Shown here: positions 7,277-14,148 of the stretch, in pieces
Numbering within the stretch: position 1 is the stretch's first letter
How the letters are laid out: each line of letters starts with the position of its first letter
Origin: Rhodospirillaceae bacterium
GTDB lineage: Bacteria > Pseudomonadota > Alphaproteobacteria > UBA11136
Direction of reading: 5' to 3'
DNA: 17,356 bases
Assembly (NCBI GenBank): GCA_018663165.1
Contig: JABJES010000066.1
Location: forward strand, 1-17,356
Notes under the pieces: generated by a model
Database searches by the model: none
Told to the model about the DNA's origin: nothing
The model's input: only the letters and a program-made list of their open reading frames with translations
Program-made: the position numbers and the translations under genes

Positions 7277-8124
7277 ATCTTTTCAGGCGGCGTAAAATCC
7301 CGACCGTTGCGCAGGGACGGCACCATGGCCCGGGCGGCATCGCCGCGTTTGGGGTCAATCTCGGCGGTGATTACCCCAACATCCTCGCCCCCCTCGGCAA
7401 GAATCTCGCCCCAGGGCGCAATAATCAGTGAATGACCATAGGTCAGGCGATCACCGGCATGTTCCCCGCATTGGGCCGGGGCAAAGACGAAACAGCCGGT
7501 CTCGATCGCCCGGGCGCGCAGCAAAACATGCCAATGAGCCCTGCCGGTAGTACGGGTAAAGGCGGCGGGAATGGTCAGATAACGCGCCCCAGCCTGGGCC
7601 AGAGAACGATAGAGATAAGGAAAGCGAAGATCGTAACAGATCGTCATACCCAAAAGCCCCCAGGGCGTTTGGGCAAAAACCGCCTTTTCTCCCGGCCGAT
7701 AGGTCGCCGATTCGCGATAGATTCTATCGCCTTCGATATCGACGTCGAACATATGAATTTTGTCATAGTGTGCGGCAATTTTGCCCTTTGCATCGATCAG
7801 ATAGGAACGGTTGACGATACGCTCTGCCTCACCTTGCCCCCCATCCTCGGGACGGATCGCCAATGAGCCGACGACAATCCAGGCACCGGTTTCCCGAGCC
7901 AGGTCGGAAAAAGCCGGCAGGGCCGGATGGTCTTTTTCGGCGAGCGCCTTGGCAAGCACGTTTTCGCGGCCGTCTTCCATCATCGTCACGCATTCAGGCG
8001 TCGTGATCAGGCGCGCCCCATCTTTGGCGGCACTACGAATAAGCGGCGTCACGGCAGCGATATTTTCCGCAATATCATTACCGGAATTAACCTGTACACA
8101 GGCGACCTTAAAGCTATCAGCCAT
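7273..8124 (-). CDS. Carbon-nitrogen hydrolase, Nit1/Nit2-type (probable deaminated glutathione amidase)
   Basis: Nitrilase-superfamily amidase. The Glu-Lys-Cys triad is visible: Glu44 in TTPEC, Lys122 in HYDKIHMFD and Cys163 in TICYDLRFP. The 283-aa length and the HYDKIHMFDVDI block match the Nit branch, whose characterised members hydrolyse deaminated glutathione, a damage product; omega-amidase activity is the alternative. Cytoplasmic, no signal peptide. The ATG has GGAGG about 7 nt upstream, inside the end of grxC; the gap to grxC is 2 nt, so both are in one operon with comF. The pairing with glutaredoxin fits a glutathione role. The TAG stop overlaps the convergent methyltransferase stop. 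Confidence 0.93.
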   Translation of the reverse strand: MADSFKVACVQVNSGNDIAENIAAVTPLIRSAAKDGARLITTPECVTMMEDGRENVLAKALAEKDHPALPAFSDLARETGAWIVVGSLAIRPEDGGQGEAERIVNRSYLIDAKGKIAAHYDKIHMFDVDIEGDRIYRESATYRPGEKAVFAQTPWGLLGMTICYDLRFPYLYRSLAQAGARYLTIPAAFTRTTGRAHWHVLLRARAIETGCFVFAPAQCGEHAGDRLTYGHSLIIAPWGEILAEGGEDVGVITAEIDPKRGDAARAMVPSLRNGRDFTPPEKI

Positions 8125-8126
8125 GG

Positions 8127-8390
8127 TTACGCCTCCAATCCCAAAAGAGCATCCAAACGGCCCGCATGATCCAATGCGGCCAACTCATCGGACCCGCCGA
8201 CAGGCGTGCCGTCGATAAAAATCTGCGGCACGGTGCGACCGCCACCGGCCCGCTCAATCATCTCGGCGCGTCGCGCCGGATCGAGCATCACATTAATCTC
8301 CTGATAGGTGACCCCCTTGGCGACAAGCAATCGTTTTGCACGGCTGCAATAGCCGCACAGGGGAGAGGTATAAATCTCGATCTCAGGCAT
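8127..8390 (-). CDS. grxC: Glutaredoxin 3
   Basis: Glutathione-dependent dithiol-disulfide oxidoreductase of the cytoplasm, 87 aa, the usual size for GrxC. The redox motif CGYC is at 12-15 (SPLCGYCSRAK); the cis-Pro block is TVPQIFIDG and the glutathione-binding GGSDEL follows. The start is the ATG at 8390, giving MPEIEIYTSPLC, the normal family N-terminus; an in-frame ATG at 8432 would add 14 unconserved residues and overlap the end of comF. comF ends 31 nt upstream and the amidase begins 2 nt downstream, all on the same strand. Confidence 0.95.
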   Translation of the reverse strand: MPEIEIYTSPLCGYCSRAKRLLVAKGVTYQEINVMLDPARRAEMIERAGGGRTVPQIFIDGTPVGGSDELAALDHAGRLDALLGLEA

Positions 8391-8421
8391 CAGGGCTTTA
8401 TTCCGTCTTTCATTTACACGT

Positions 8422-9246
8422 CTAATTATCATCGATCAGAGCCGGATGCACGGCCCTGGCCAGGGTCAGGACATCGACGTTCCGGGCGCCCGCTTTATAC
8501 AAGACATGGGCGCATTCCGAAACTGTTGCCCCCGATGTCAGAACATCATCGACAAGAACCAGGCTCCGCCCCTCGACCTGCTGTGCCCTTTCCGGGCGCA
8601 GGGCAATGGCACCGCGCAGGTTCCGCCGTCGATCAGAAGCGTTCATCCGCCCCTGGGAAGGCGTGCGGCGCAGGCGGATAAGTGGATCTAGCAAAACTGC
8701 CACACCGAATTCCCGCCCCACCGCACCGGCCAACAGAGCCGCCTGGTTATAGCGACGGGTAAAAAGCCGCGTCCAGTGAAGCGGCACCGGCACCAGAAAA
8801 TCCGCTCCCCCGAGAAGTTCAACTCCCGCCCGAGCCATCCAGCGACCGAAAGCCGGGGCGGCATCGGTGCGATCGGCATATTTTAAATCAAGGATAAGGC
8901 GGCGGCTTGCCGCATCATAAGCAAAAACCGAGCGCGCACGGCCATAGGCGGGCTCATGGCGGGCACAGATGCCACACAGGGCACCGGGATCGGCCTCCAG
9001 GGTAAAGGTGGTGCCGCAACGCTCACAGAGCGGTGGAGCGATGAAGTCAACGGCCTTCCAGCAGTCCGAACACAAGCCCCCGACATCCTCCATCATGGTT
9101 CCACAGCCAAGGCAGCGAGGGGGAAGCAAAACATCAAGCGTCCTTCCGGCCAGATACCGCCAGCCAGTCCTGATAACGCCCCTTGGCCCGATAACGCCCC
9201 CTGGACTCATATCCGATTTTGATCCTGCATTTTCCATGACCTCCAT
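8422..9246 (-). CDS. comF: ComF family phosphoribosyltransferase-like protein
   Basis: ComF proteins combine an N-terminal zinc-ribbon with a phosphoribosyltransferase fold and are needed for uptake of single-stranded DNA in competent bacteria; many non-competent species also keep them (GntX-like). Visible: four CxxC pairs, in PPRCLGCG, LCSDCW, LCERCG and LCGIC, then DFLVPVPLHWTRLFTRRYNQA, and the PRPP-binding loop LVLVDDVLTSGATVSEC. The start is uncertain. The frame opens at 9336, but that would run into the divergent methyltransferase and add residues unlike the family. Candidate ATGs are 9246 (275 aa, used here), 9237 and 9210; the last gives a family-like length of about 262 aa. No start has a well-spaced strong Shine-Dalgarno. 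First gene of comF-grxC-amidase. Confidence 0.9.
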   Translation of the reverse strand: MEVMENAGSKSDMSPGGVIGPRGVIRTGWRYLAGRTLDVLLPPRCLGCGTMMEDVGGLCSDCWKAVDFIAPPLCERCGTTFTLEADPGALCGICARHEPAYGRARSVFAYDAASRRLILDLKYADRTDAAPAFGRWMARAGVELLGGADFLVPVPLHWTRLFTRRYNQAALLAGAVGREFGVAVLLDPLIRLRRTPSQGRMNASDRRRNLRGAIALRPERAQQVEGRSLVLVDDVLTSGATVSECAHVLYKAGARNVDVLTLARAVHPALIDDN

Positions 9247-9303
9247 GAAGGCCCCACGGACAAGCGAAGTCAATTCCGGGGAGGCGTAACCGGGCGTCTC
9301 CTC

Positions 9304-9309
9304 TATAAT
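9304..9309 (+). promoter_or_regulatory. Perfect -10 element immediately before the NDUFAF5-like gene
   Basis: TATAAT ends 6 nt before the ATG at 9316, so a transcript from it would start at or within a base or two of the start codon, giving a leaderless mRNA. No good -35 element is seen at 16-18 nt spacing, and there is no Shine-Dalgarno at normal distance from the ATG. Confidence 0.45.
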
Positions 9310-9315
9310 GGCCCC

Positions 9316-10257
9316 ATGGCCGATAACGAAAATCAATCCGCCGCCCCGTTCGACCGGGCACTACTGCGCCGACGCCGCGATCGGGCGGTCGCGCAATGGC
9401 CCAGCCACAACTTTCTCGTCCGTGAGGCAGCCGAACGCCTTGTTGAGCGACTGGACGACATCAAGCGACAATTTCCCATGGCGCTGGACCTTGGCTGTCA
9501 TGGCGGCGAAATCGGCGCGATGCTCAAAGGCCGGGGCGGGATTGAAACCCTGATCGAAACCGATCTCTCCCCATCCATGGCCGCCCTGACCCGAAGGGGA
9601 CAGGCGGACGGCGCCCACGGCCTCGCCCGCCAGGCTCTGGCCGCCGATGAAGAGGCCCTGCCTTTCGCGAATGAACGGTTCGACCTCGTTCTGAGTTGCC
9701 TCAGCCTCCATTGGGTCAATGATCTGCCCGGCACCTTGGCCCAGATCCGCCACTGCCTCAAACCAGATGGAGTGTTTCTCGCCACCTTTCTCGGCGGTGA
9801 GACCTTGAATGAACTTAGAGAAGCCTGGATCGAAGCGGAGACGGTGGAAGAAGGCGGGGCGAGCCCACGGGTATCACCCTTTGTCGACATCCGTGATGCC
9901 GGGGCGCTTCTTCAACGGGCCGGTTTCGCCCTGCCGGTGGTTGACAGTGATACCCTCACCGTAAGCTATGAGAGCATCTTTAACCTGATGGCCGAGTTAC
10001 GCGGCATGGGCGAGACCAATGTCCTGAGGAACCGCCGTCGCACGCCGACACGCCGGGCCACGGCAATGCGGGCAGCCGAAATATATGGACAGCGATTTAA
10101 AACCCCGGACGGCCGCCTGCCGGCAACCTTTCAGATTTTGACGATGACGGCCTGGGCACCTGACCCAGGGCAGCAACAACCCCTGACGCCGGGCAGCGCC
10201 AAACAGGATCTCGCGACGGCACTCCATACAAAGGCAGAAAAAATAACCGACGATTAG
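9316..10257 (+). CDS. NDUFAF5/BioC-like SAM-dependent methyltransferase (probable complex I assembly factor)
   Basis: The 313-aa protein has SAM motif I ALDLGCHGGEIG (56-67), ETDLSPSM (81-88) as motif II, FDLVLSCLSLHWVNDLPGTL (122-141) and LKPDGVFLATFLGG. The N-terminal FDRALLRRRRDRAVAQW plus the C-terminal LMAELRGMGETNVL (about 228-241) and DGRLPATFQIL blocks distinguish the NDUFAF5 group from classical BioC. Mitochondrial NDUFAF5 hydroxylates an arginine of a complex I subunit during assembly; the bacterial proteins are presumed to act on the NADH dehydrogenase, and a biotin-pathway role is the alternative. The ATG at 9316 lacks a Shine-Dalgarno and lies just after a TATAAT. Divergent from comF; its TAG stop overlaps the stop of the convergent GNAT-MutT gene. 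Confidence 0.85.
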   Translation: MADNENQSAAPFDRALLRRRRDRAVAQWPSHNFLVREAAERLVERLDDIKRQFPMALDLGCHGGEIGAMLKGRGGIETLIETDLSPSMAALTRRGQADGAHGLARQALAADEEALPFANERFDLVLSCLSLHWVNDLPGTLAQIRHCLKPDGVFLATFLGGETLNELREAWIEAETVEEGGASPRVSPFVDIRDAGALLQRAGFALPVVDSDTLTVSYESIFNLMAELRGMGETNVLRNRRRTPTRRATAMRAAEIYGQRFKTPDGRLPATFQILTMTAWAPDPGQQQPLTPGSAKQDLATALHTKAEKITDD

Positions 10258-11324
10258 AGATAATCACGCAGCATGGCGACCAATGGCTCGTCTGCTGGCG
10301 GCATATCATAATTATCGAGATGCTCCGGACGCACCCAGACCAGCGCCTGACCCTCTTGGGGCTTCACCAGTCCCACCCATTTGCGGCAGACGAACAGCGG
10401 CATCAACAGGTGGAAATTCGCATAAGCATGGGAGGCAAAGGTAAACGGTGCCAGGCAATTGCCGCTGACATCGATGCCCAGCTCTTCGTTTAATTCCCGG
10501 ATCAGTCCCTCTTCCGGGGTTTCGCCAGCCACGACCTTGCCGCCGGGAAATTCCCACAAACCCGCCATCGTTTTTCCCACCGGGCGTTGGGCCAGCAGAA
10601 CCCGGCCGTCACCATCGATAAGCGCCACGGCGGAAACCAGCACCACCGGCTTGGCGGCGGAAGTCTCAAGCCGAGCGGCAACAGGCGGAGCCGGTGGCGT
10701 GTCTGGCTGCAGAGCCGGTTGCAGGGCCGATTGCGGGGCCGATTGCGGCACAGCCTCAAACTGACGCCGCGTCATGGTGTAGATCATCACTGGCTTGGCA
10801 CCGCCACGAGCAGGAAAATCCCTTTCCCCTTCCGATTCGAAATTCAGACCGGCCTTTTCCAGAATCGCCAGAGACGGCCTGTTATGGCGCAAGGTGCTGG
10901 CGGTAACTCTTTCAATCCGACGGGCCTGAAAGAGAAAACCAAGAAACAGATTAACCGCCTCAATGGCATAGCCCTGACGCCAATAAGGGCGTCCAATCCA
11001 ATAACCGAGCTCTCCTGCCCGGCCATGGGGCTCAAGCACAATACCGATAACGCCGACAAGCTGATCGTCATCACGGCGCACAATGGCGAGGTTGATCTCA
11101 TTGCCGGCGATCAGAGAACGCTGGGAATGGGCAATCCAGTCCTCGGCAAGGCCGGGGGCATAGGGGTGGGGGACATGAGCGAGAAAACGGGCGACCTCCC
11201 AATTGCCAGCCAGCTCGCGGATCAGTTCGGCATCACTGTGTTCGATACGGCGCAAACGGAGGCGCGCACTGTCCAGCGGTGCGAAATCAGATGAGGAAGA
11301 GGAACTAGCTCCGGTAATCGGCAT
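10254..11324 (-). CDS. GNAT N-acetyltransferase fused to MutT-type Nudix hydrolase
   Basis: One continuous frame carries two enzymes. Using the ATG at 11324 (356 aa): a RimJ/RimL-like GNAT domain at about 16-185, with RLRLRRIEHSDAELIREL, the acetyl-CoA loop WRQGYA (115-120) and NRPSLAILEKAGL; a Pro/Gln/Ala linker at about 190-222; and a MutT domain at about 226-356 with a perfect Nudix box (Gx5Ex7REUxEExGU, residues 262-284, with RELNEELGI at its end). MutT hydrolyses oxidised nucleotides such as 8-oxo-dGTP; GNAT proteins of this type acetylate protein N-termini or small molecules. The frame opens at 11450, but that lies deep within argJ; the ATG at 11324 gives a 20-nt overlap with the argJ end and has no clear Shine-Dalgarno, so translation probably depends on argJ. 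The acetylation substrate is unknown. Confidence 0.9.
   Translation of the reverse strand: MPITGASSSSSSDFAPLDSARLRLRRIEHSDAELIRELAGNWEVARFLAHVPHPYAPGLAEDWIAHSQRSLIAGNEINLAIVRRDDDQLVGVIGIVLEPHGRAGELGYWIGRPYWRQGYAIEAVNLFLGFLFQARRIERVTASTLRHNRPSLAILEKAGLNFESEGERDFPARGGAKPVMIYTMTRRQFEAVPQSAPQSALQPALQPDTPPAPPVAARLETSAAKPVVLVSAVALIDGDGRVLLAQRPVGKTMAGLWEFPGGKVVAGETPEEGLIRELNEELGIDVSGNCLAPFTFASHAYANFHLLMPLFVCRKWVGLVKPQEGQALVWVRPEHLDNYDMPPADEPLVAMLRDYL
10705..10752. repeat. Four 12-nt tandem repeats coding the GNAT-MutT linker
   Basis: Four imperfect copies of a 12-nt unit follow each other at 10705, 10717, 10729 and 10741 (for example GGTTGCAGGGCC and GATTGCGGGGCC). On the coding strand they give a four-residue pattern of the type A-(P/L)-Q-(S/P). 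Copy-number change would alter linker length by four residues without a frameshift. Confidence 0.75.
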
Positions 11325-12534
11325 TGATATCGATATAGCCATGGGTGAGGTCACAGGTCCAGACCGTGGCCTTGCCGCGACCGACCCCGATATCGACGGC
11401 GATGTCCACTTCCTGACCCTTAAGATGCTTTGCCACCGGGGCCTCGTCATAGCCCTTCACCAACTGGCCGTTGCGGGTGATCTGGACGCCCCCCATGGAA
11501 ATCGCCAGACGATCACGCTCGGCCTTTTCACCGGCCTTGCCGACAGCCATGACAATGCGCCCCCAATTGGCGTCTTCACCGGCAATGGCGGTCTTTACCA
11601 GGGGTGAATTAGCAATCGAGAGACCGATGCGCCGCGCTGCCCTGGCCGATGCAGCGCCGGAGACGGAAATGGTGATGAATTTGCTCGCCCCCTCACCGTC
11701 GCGAACGATTTGCTGGGCCAGGTCGCGGCAGAGATCTTCCAGCGCCTCGCGGAAGGCCCACAAGCGGCGGCTAATAGAAGTAACTTTCCTGTGCTTGCCC
11801 CCCTTACCGGTAGCGCAGAGCAGAACCGTATCAGAGGTCGAGGTGTCGCTATCGACAGTAATACTGTTGAAGGAACGGTCAGTGGCGCGGCTGAGGAGTT
11901 TTTGCAGAATCGGCGCCGGAATCGCCGCATCGGTAAAAATAAAGCCCAGCATAGTCGCCATATCCGGGGCGATCATGCCCGCCCCCTTGGCAAACCCGTT
12001 GATGGTTATGGGAACACCGTCGATTTGCGTCTGCCGGGTCGCCATCTTGACGAAGGTATCCGTTGTCATGATGGCGCTGGCCGCACCTTTCCAGCCGTTG
12101 GGGGCAAGACGCTTTTTCAGGCCGGCAAGTTTCGAGGCAATATAATTGGCCGCCACCGGCTGGCCGATGACACCAGTTGAAGCAATGAAAACTTCTTTTT
12201 CCCGGCAGTCAAAGAGCCGGGCCGCACGCTTGACCGTATGTTCGACCGTGCGATCCCCGGCCAGCCCGGTAAAGGCATTGGCATTACCGGAATTGACGAC
12301 GATGGCGCGCGCCCGGCCACCCTTCAATGCCTGACGGCACCAGGCCACCGGGGCGGAGAAACATTTTGAACGGGTGAAAACACCGGCAATGGTTGCGCTG
12401 GGATCAAGCTCGGCCAGAAACAGATCCGGCACTTTCTTTTTCTTCAACCCGCAGGCAGCACCGGCAACGCGCAGTCCGGCGATTTCAGGCAGGGTCGGTA
12501 TGCGTTTTGGGGCCAGCGGGGAGGATTTCGCCAT
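11305..12534 (-). CDS. argJ: Bifunctional glutamate N-acetyltransferase / ornithine acetyltransferase
   Basis: ArgJ recycles the acetyl group from N-acetylornithine to glutamate in the cyclic arginine pathway; bifunctional forms also make N-acetylglutamate from acetyl-CoA. The 409-aa length is normal. Visible: NSGNANAFTG (81-90), ASTGVIGQP (118-126), and the self-cleavage motif KGAGMIAPDMATML (183-196), where cleavage before Thr194 makes the alpha and beta chains and frees the catalytic Thr. The C-terminus ends in HGYIDINADYRS as in the family. Whether it is mono- or bifunctional cannot be told from sequence by eye. ATG start with only a weak GGAT upstream. It follows the parvulin gene, separated by a strong terminator, and overlaps the GNAT-MutT gene by 20 nt. 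Stop is TAG. Confidence 0.97.
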   Translation of the reverse strand: MAKSSPLAPKRIPTLPEIAGLRVAGAACGLKKKKVPDLFLAELDPSATIAGVFTRSKCFSAPVAWCRQALKGGRARAIVVNSGNANAFTGLAGDRTVEHTVKRAARLFDCREKEVFIASTGVIGQPVAANYIASKLAGLKKRLAPNGWKGAASAIMTTDTFVKMATRQTQIDGVPITINGFAKGAGMIAPDMATMLGFIFTDAAIPAPILQKLLSRATDRSFNSITVDSDTSTSDTVLLCATGKGGKHRKVTSISRRLWAFREALEDLCRDLAQQIVRDGEGASKFITISVSGAASARAARRIGLSIANSPLVKTAIAGEDANWGRIVMAVGKAGEKAERDRLAISMGGVQITRNGQLVKGYDEAPVAKHLKGQEVDIAVDIGVGRGKATVWTCDLTHGYIDINADYRS

Positions 12535-12560
12535 TATCCGTTCAATACAGAGATTGCGTT

Positions 12561-12604
12561 AAAAAGAAAATAGCGCCCCCGACGGCTTGAAAAAACCGCC
12601 GGGG
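12561..12604 (-). terminator. Intrinsic terminator after the parvulin gene
   Basis: On the minus strand CCCCGGCGG (12604-12596) pairs with CCGTCGGGG (12585-12577), nine pairs including one G-U, with a 10-nt loop rich in T. A T-rich stretch, TTTTCTTTTT, follows at 12570-12561 after a 6-nt gap. It lies 17 nt past the parvulin stop and 27 nt before the argJ ATG, so argJ needs read-through or a promoter in this very short space. Confidence 0.8.
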
Positions 12605-12620
12605 TGTAGAAATGCGCTTC

Positions 12621-13475
12621 TTATTTCTTGTCTTCCATAGGCGTGCCGTCAAGGTTGAAAACCTCAATCTTCGCATCGTCGCGCAGATCGGCAATCATTT
12701 TACCAATAATGATCTTCGACAGGCTGGTCGCAACTTCATTCTGCGCCTCTTTAAACGTCGGTGCAGCGACAACCCGGCGTTCCTCAACCTTAATCACATG
12801 CCAGCCGTAAGAAGACCGCACCGGGGCCTCACTGATAGCGCCCGGCTCTAAGGCGAAGGCCGCCTCGGAGAATTCAGGCACCATCTGGTCGGCGGAGAAA
12901 AACCCGAGATCACCCCCATTTGCGGCTTCCGGGCCGACTGATTTCTCCCGCGCGATTTCGATGAAATCGCCACCATTGGCAAGTTCAGCAATGATGTCCC
13001 TGGCCTGAGCCTCTTCAGAAACAAGGATATGCCGGGCATGGACCTCTTCCCGTGGTTCGGCAGTTTCCATCAATTCCTTGTAATGGGCCTGCATGGCGTC
13101 TTCGCTCAGGTTTTCTTCAACATAACGGGTGAGATAGGCCTGTTGAATAATACGACCCTCGGCTCGTTTGAGACTTGCCTGCACAGCGGCATCATCAAGG
13201 AGCCCCTTTTTGCGGCCCTCTTCTTCGACCAGCTTGGCTTCGACCACCTGATCGACAAGGGCGGGATAGACAATATCAAGGGGCATTTTCTGGTATTGAG
13301 CCGGCAGCATCCGAATTGCCACATCAAGATCTGCACGATACAGCTTTTCACCGTTGACGATGGCGACAACCTTCGCCTCTTCTTCCGCCTGAACCGGAAC
13401 AGCCGTAAAACCGAAAGCGAGCATAACAACGCCCATAAGAGAGACACCCAAGACCGGGCGGAAACATGAAAACAT
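12621..13475 (-). CDS. Secreted parvulin-type peptidyl-prolyl cis-trans isomerase / foldase (PrsA/SurA-like)
   Basis: A periplasmic foldase. Residues 1 to about 30 are a Sec signal peptide: hydrophobic core VSLMGVVMLAFGFTAV and a likely cleavage site after PVQA. An N-terminal chaperone-like helical region (about 35-140) is followed by a rotamase domain (about 143-235) with VHARHILVSEEAQA, GGDLGFFSADQMVPEFSEAA and SSYGWHVIKVEERR, the parvulin signature blocks. A short C-terminal tail ends in EDKK. Total 284 aa, typical for this single-parvulin-domain group. The ATG is supported by AAAGGA 8 nt upstream (13484-13489). Lying near secA fits a role in folding exported proteins. No lipobox cysteine follows the signal peptide, so it should be soluble rather than a lipoprotein. 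Confidence 0.93.
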   Translation of the reverse strand: MFSCFRPVLGVSLMGVVMLAFGFTAVPVQAEEEAKVVAIVNGEKLYRADLDVAIRMLPAQYQKMPLDIVYPALVDQVVEAKLVEEEGRKKGLLDDAAVQASLKRAEGRIIQQAYLTRYVEENLSEDAMQAHYKELMETAEPREEVHARHILVSEEAQARDIIAELANGGDFIEIAREKSVGPEAANGGDLGFFSADQMVPEFSEAAFALEPGAISEAPVRSSYGWHVIKVEERRVVAAPTFKEAQNEVATSLSKIIIGKMIADLRDDAKIEVFNLDGTPMEDKK

Positions 13476-13606
13476 GAAGAAAATCCTTTGGCGAATTGCA
13501 CAAAAAGCGGAAAGCTGACGACCTTACGGTCCACAGTCAACCGCCGTTTAATTCAATGAAGGGCGGAGTTTACAGCCTTCGCCTGAGGCTTGCACCTTAA
13601 ATTAAT

Positions 13607-13634
13607 CAACCCGGACAGGGGCAACCCGGACAGG
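13607..13634. repeat. Two tandem copies of CAACCCGGACAGG
   Basis: The 13-nt sequence CAACCCGGACAGG occurs at 13607-13619 and again at 13622-13634, a 15-nt period. It lies between the 72-aa gene and the parvulin gene, in a 199-nt stretch (13476-13674) that otherwise shows only a TTGACT -35-like element (13539-13534, minus) without a good -10. Either a simple duplication or a paired protein-binding site. Confidence 0.6.
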
Positions 13635-13674
13635 TCGAAAAACCAGCATCAAAATTAAATACCCGGCGAGAGGT

Positions 13675-13893
13675 CTAATCCTCGACCTCGTTGGCCATGA
13701 TCGGCACAGATTTCGGCAAAACCGCCTCCACTTGTCGAGGCGACAGGCCACCATGAATCGCCGCAGCTTCTCTTAAGGCCATCTTGAACAGGGATGTGCG
13801 CACCTCTACCGTCAGCGCCTTGCCGGGCGACTGAGGGAACAGATGCGACGTCTTACCTTCTAACGCAAATGGGCCAAGAACCGATGCGCTCAT
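13675..13893 (-). CDS. Unrecognised 72-aa protein beside secA
   Basis: I do not recognise this protein. It begins MSASVLGPFALEG and ends VPIMANEVED; 72 aa, no signal peptide, membrane helix or cysteine. A basic/helical middle (KALTVEVRTSLFKMALREAAA) precedes LSPRQVEAVLPKSVP, which might be a small helical pair. The start at 13893 is well supported by AGGAGGAGG (13909-13901, minus strand) 7 nt upstream, one of the strongest ribosome binding sites in the window; an in-frame ATG at 13962 would add 23 residues translated through the hairpin-rich leader and is less likely. It lies divergent from secA and 199 nt upstream of the parvulin gene. The strong start site suggests a real, well-expressed gene; function unknown. 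Stop is TAG. Confidence 0.7.
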   Translation of the reverse strand: MSASVLGPFALEGKTSHLFPQSPGKALTVEVRTSLFKMALREAAAIHGGLSPRQVEAVLPKSVPIMANEVED

Positions 13894-13899
13894 AAAAAA

Positions 13900-13914
13900 A
13901 CCTCCTCCTGAGGT
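13900..13914 (-). promoter_or_regulatory. Hairpin sequestering the ribosome binding site of the 72-aa gene
   Basis: On the minus strand ACCTC (13914-13910) and GAGGT (13904-13900) form a perfect 5-bp stem around the loop AGGAG. The loop and 3' arm together are the Shine-Dalgarno of the 72-aa gene, so folding should lower initiation. Confidence 0.5.
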
Positions 13915-14054
13915 CCGGACACAAGAAGAGGCGGGCATAGAGCGACTGCCCCAAGGGGGCAAGACATTCTTGCTGGCGGCCTTCGTGGCCCTAAAATTTA
14001 GAGGCTACTTGCCTCACATAACCCGCACTTTAGGCGTAACCGACCGCCCCTGTC

Positions 14055-14071
14055 TATATAATATATATAAT
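14055..14071 (+). promoter_or_regulatory. Probable secA promoter region (overlapping TATAAT elements)
   Basis: Two TATAAT hexamers (14057-14062 and 14066-14071) lie within an A/T-only block in otherwise GC-rich DNA. No convincing -35 is found at 17 nt for either. A start here gives a secA leader of roughly 240 nt. The block could also serve the divergent gene. Confidence 0.45.
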
Positions 14072-14148
14072 TTTAGATAAATTTTTTGTTCTCCCTGCAG
14101 CTCTACCGCTGACCAGGAAAAGGCGAAAAGGCCGAAAAGAGGAAAGAA

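Larger units (their letters stand above)
13894..14148. promoter_or_regulatory. Divergent control region between the 72-aa gene and the secA leader
   Basis: No gene is seen. It holds a chain of inverted repeats: ACCTC/GAGGT 13900-13914; palindrome GTCCGGAC 13913-13920; TGCCCC-AAG-GGGGCA 13947-13961; GCAAGA-CAT-TCTTGC 13959-13973; GGCC-TTCGT-GGCC 13978-13990; CTAAA-A-TTTAG 13991-14001; GAGGC-TACTT-GCCTC 14001-14015. An AT-rich block at 14053-14088 follows. Read on the minus strand, the repeats would form the leader of the 72-aa mRNA. Confidence 0.5.

Noticed and set aside
8391..8432. Longer glutaredoxin start at 8432
   Set aside because: It adds an unconserved RRVNERRNKAL segment and overlaps the comF stop; the ATG at 8390 gives the normal N-terminus.
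11325..11450. Longer start for the GNAT-MutT protein
   Set aside because: The extra 42 residues are antisense-free but lie wholly inside argJ coding sequence, read as Ser/Pro/Arg-rich noise, and precede the GNAT domain.
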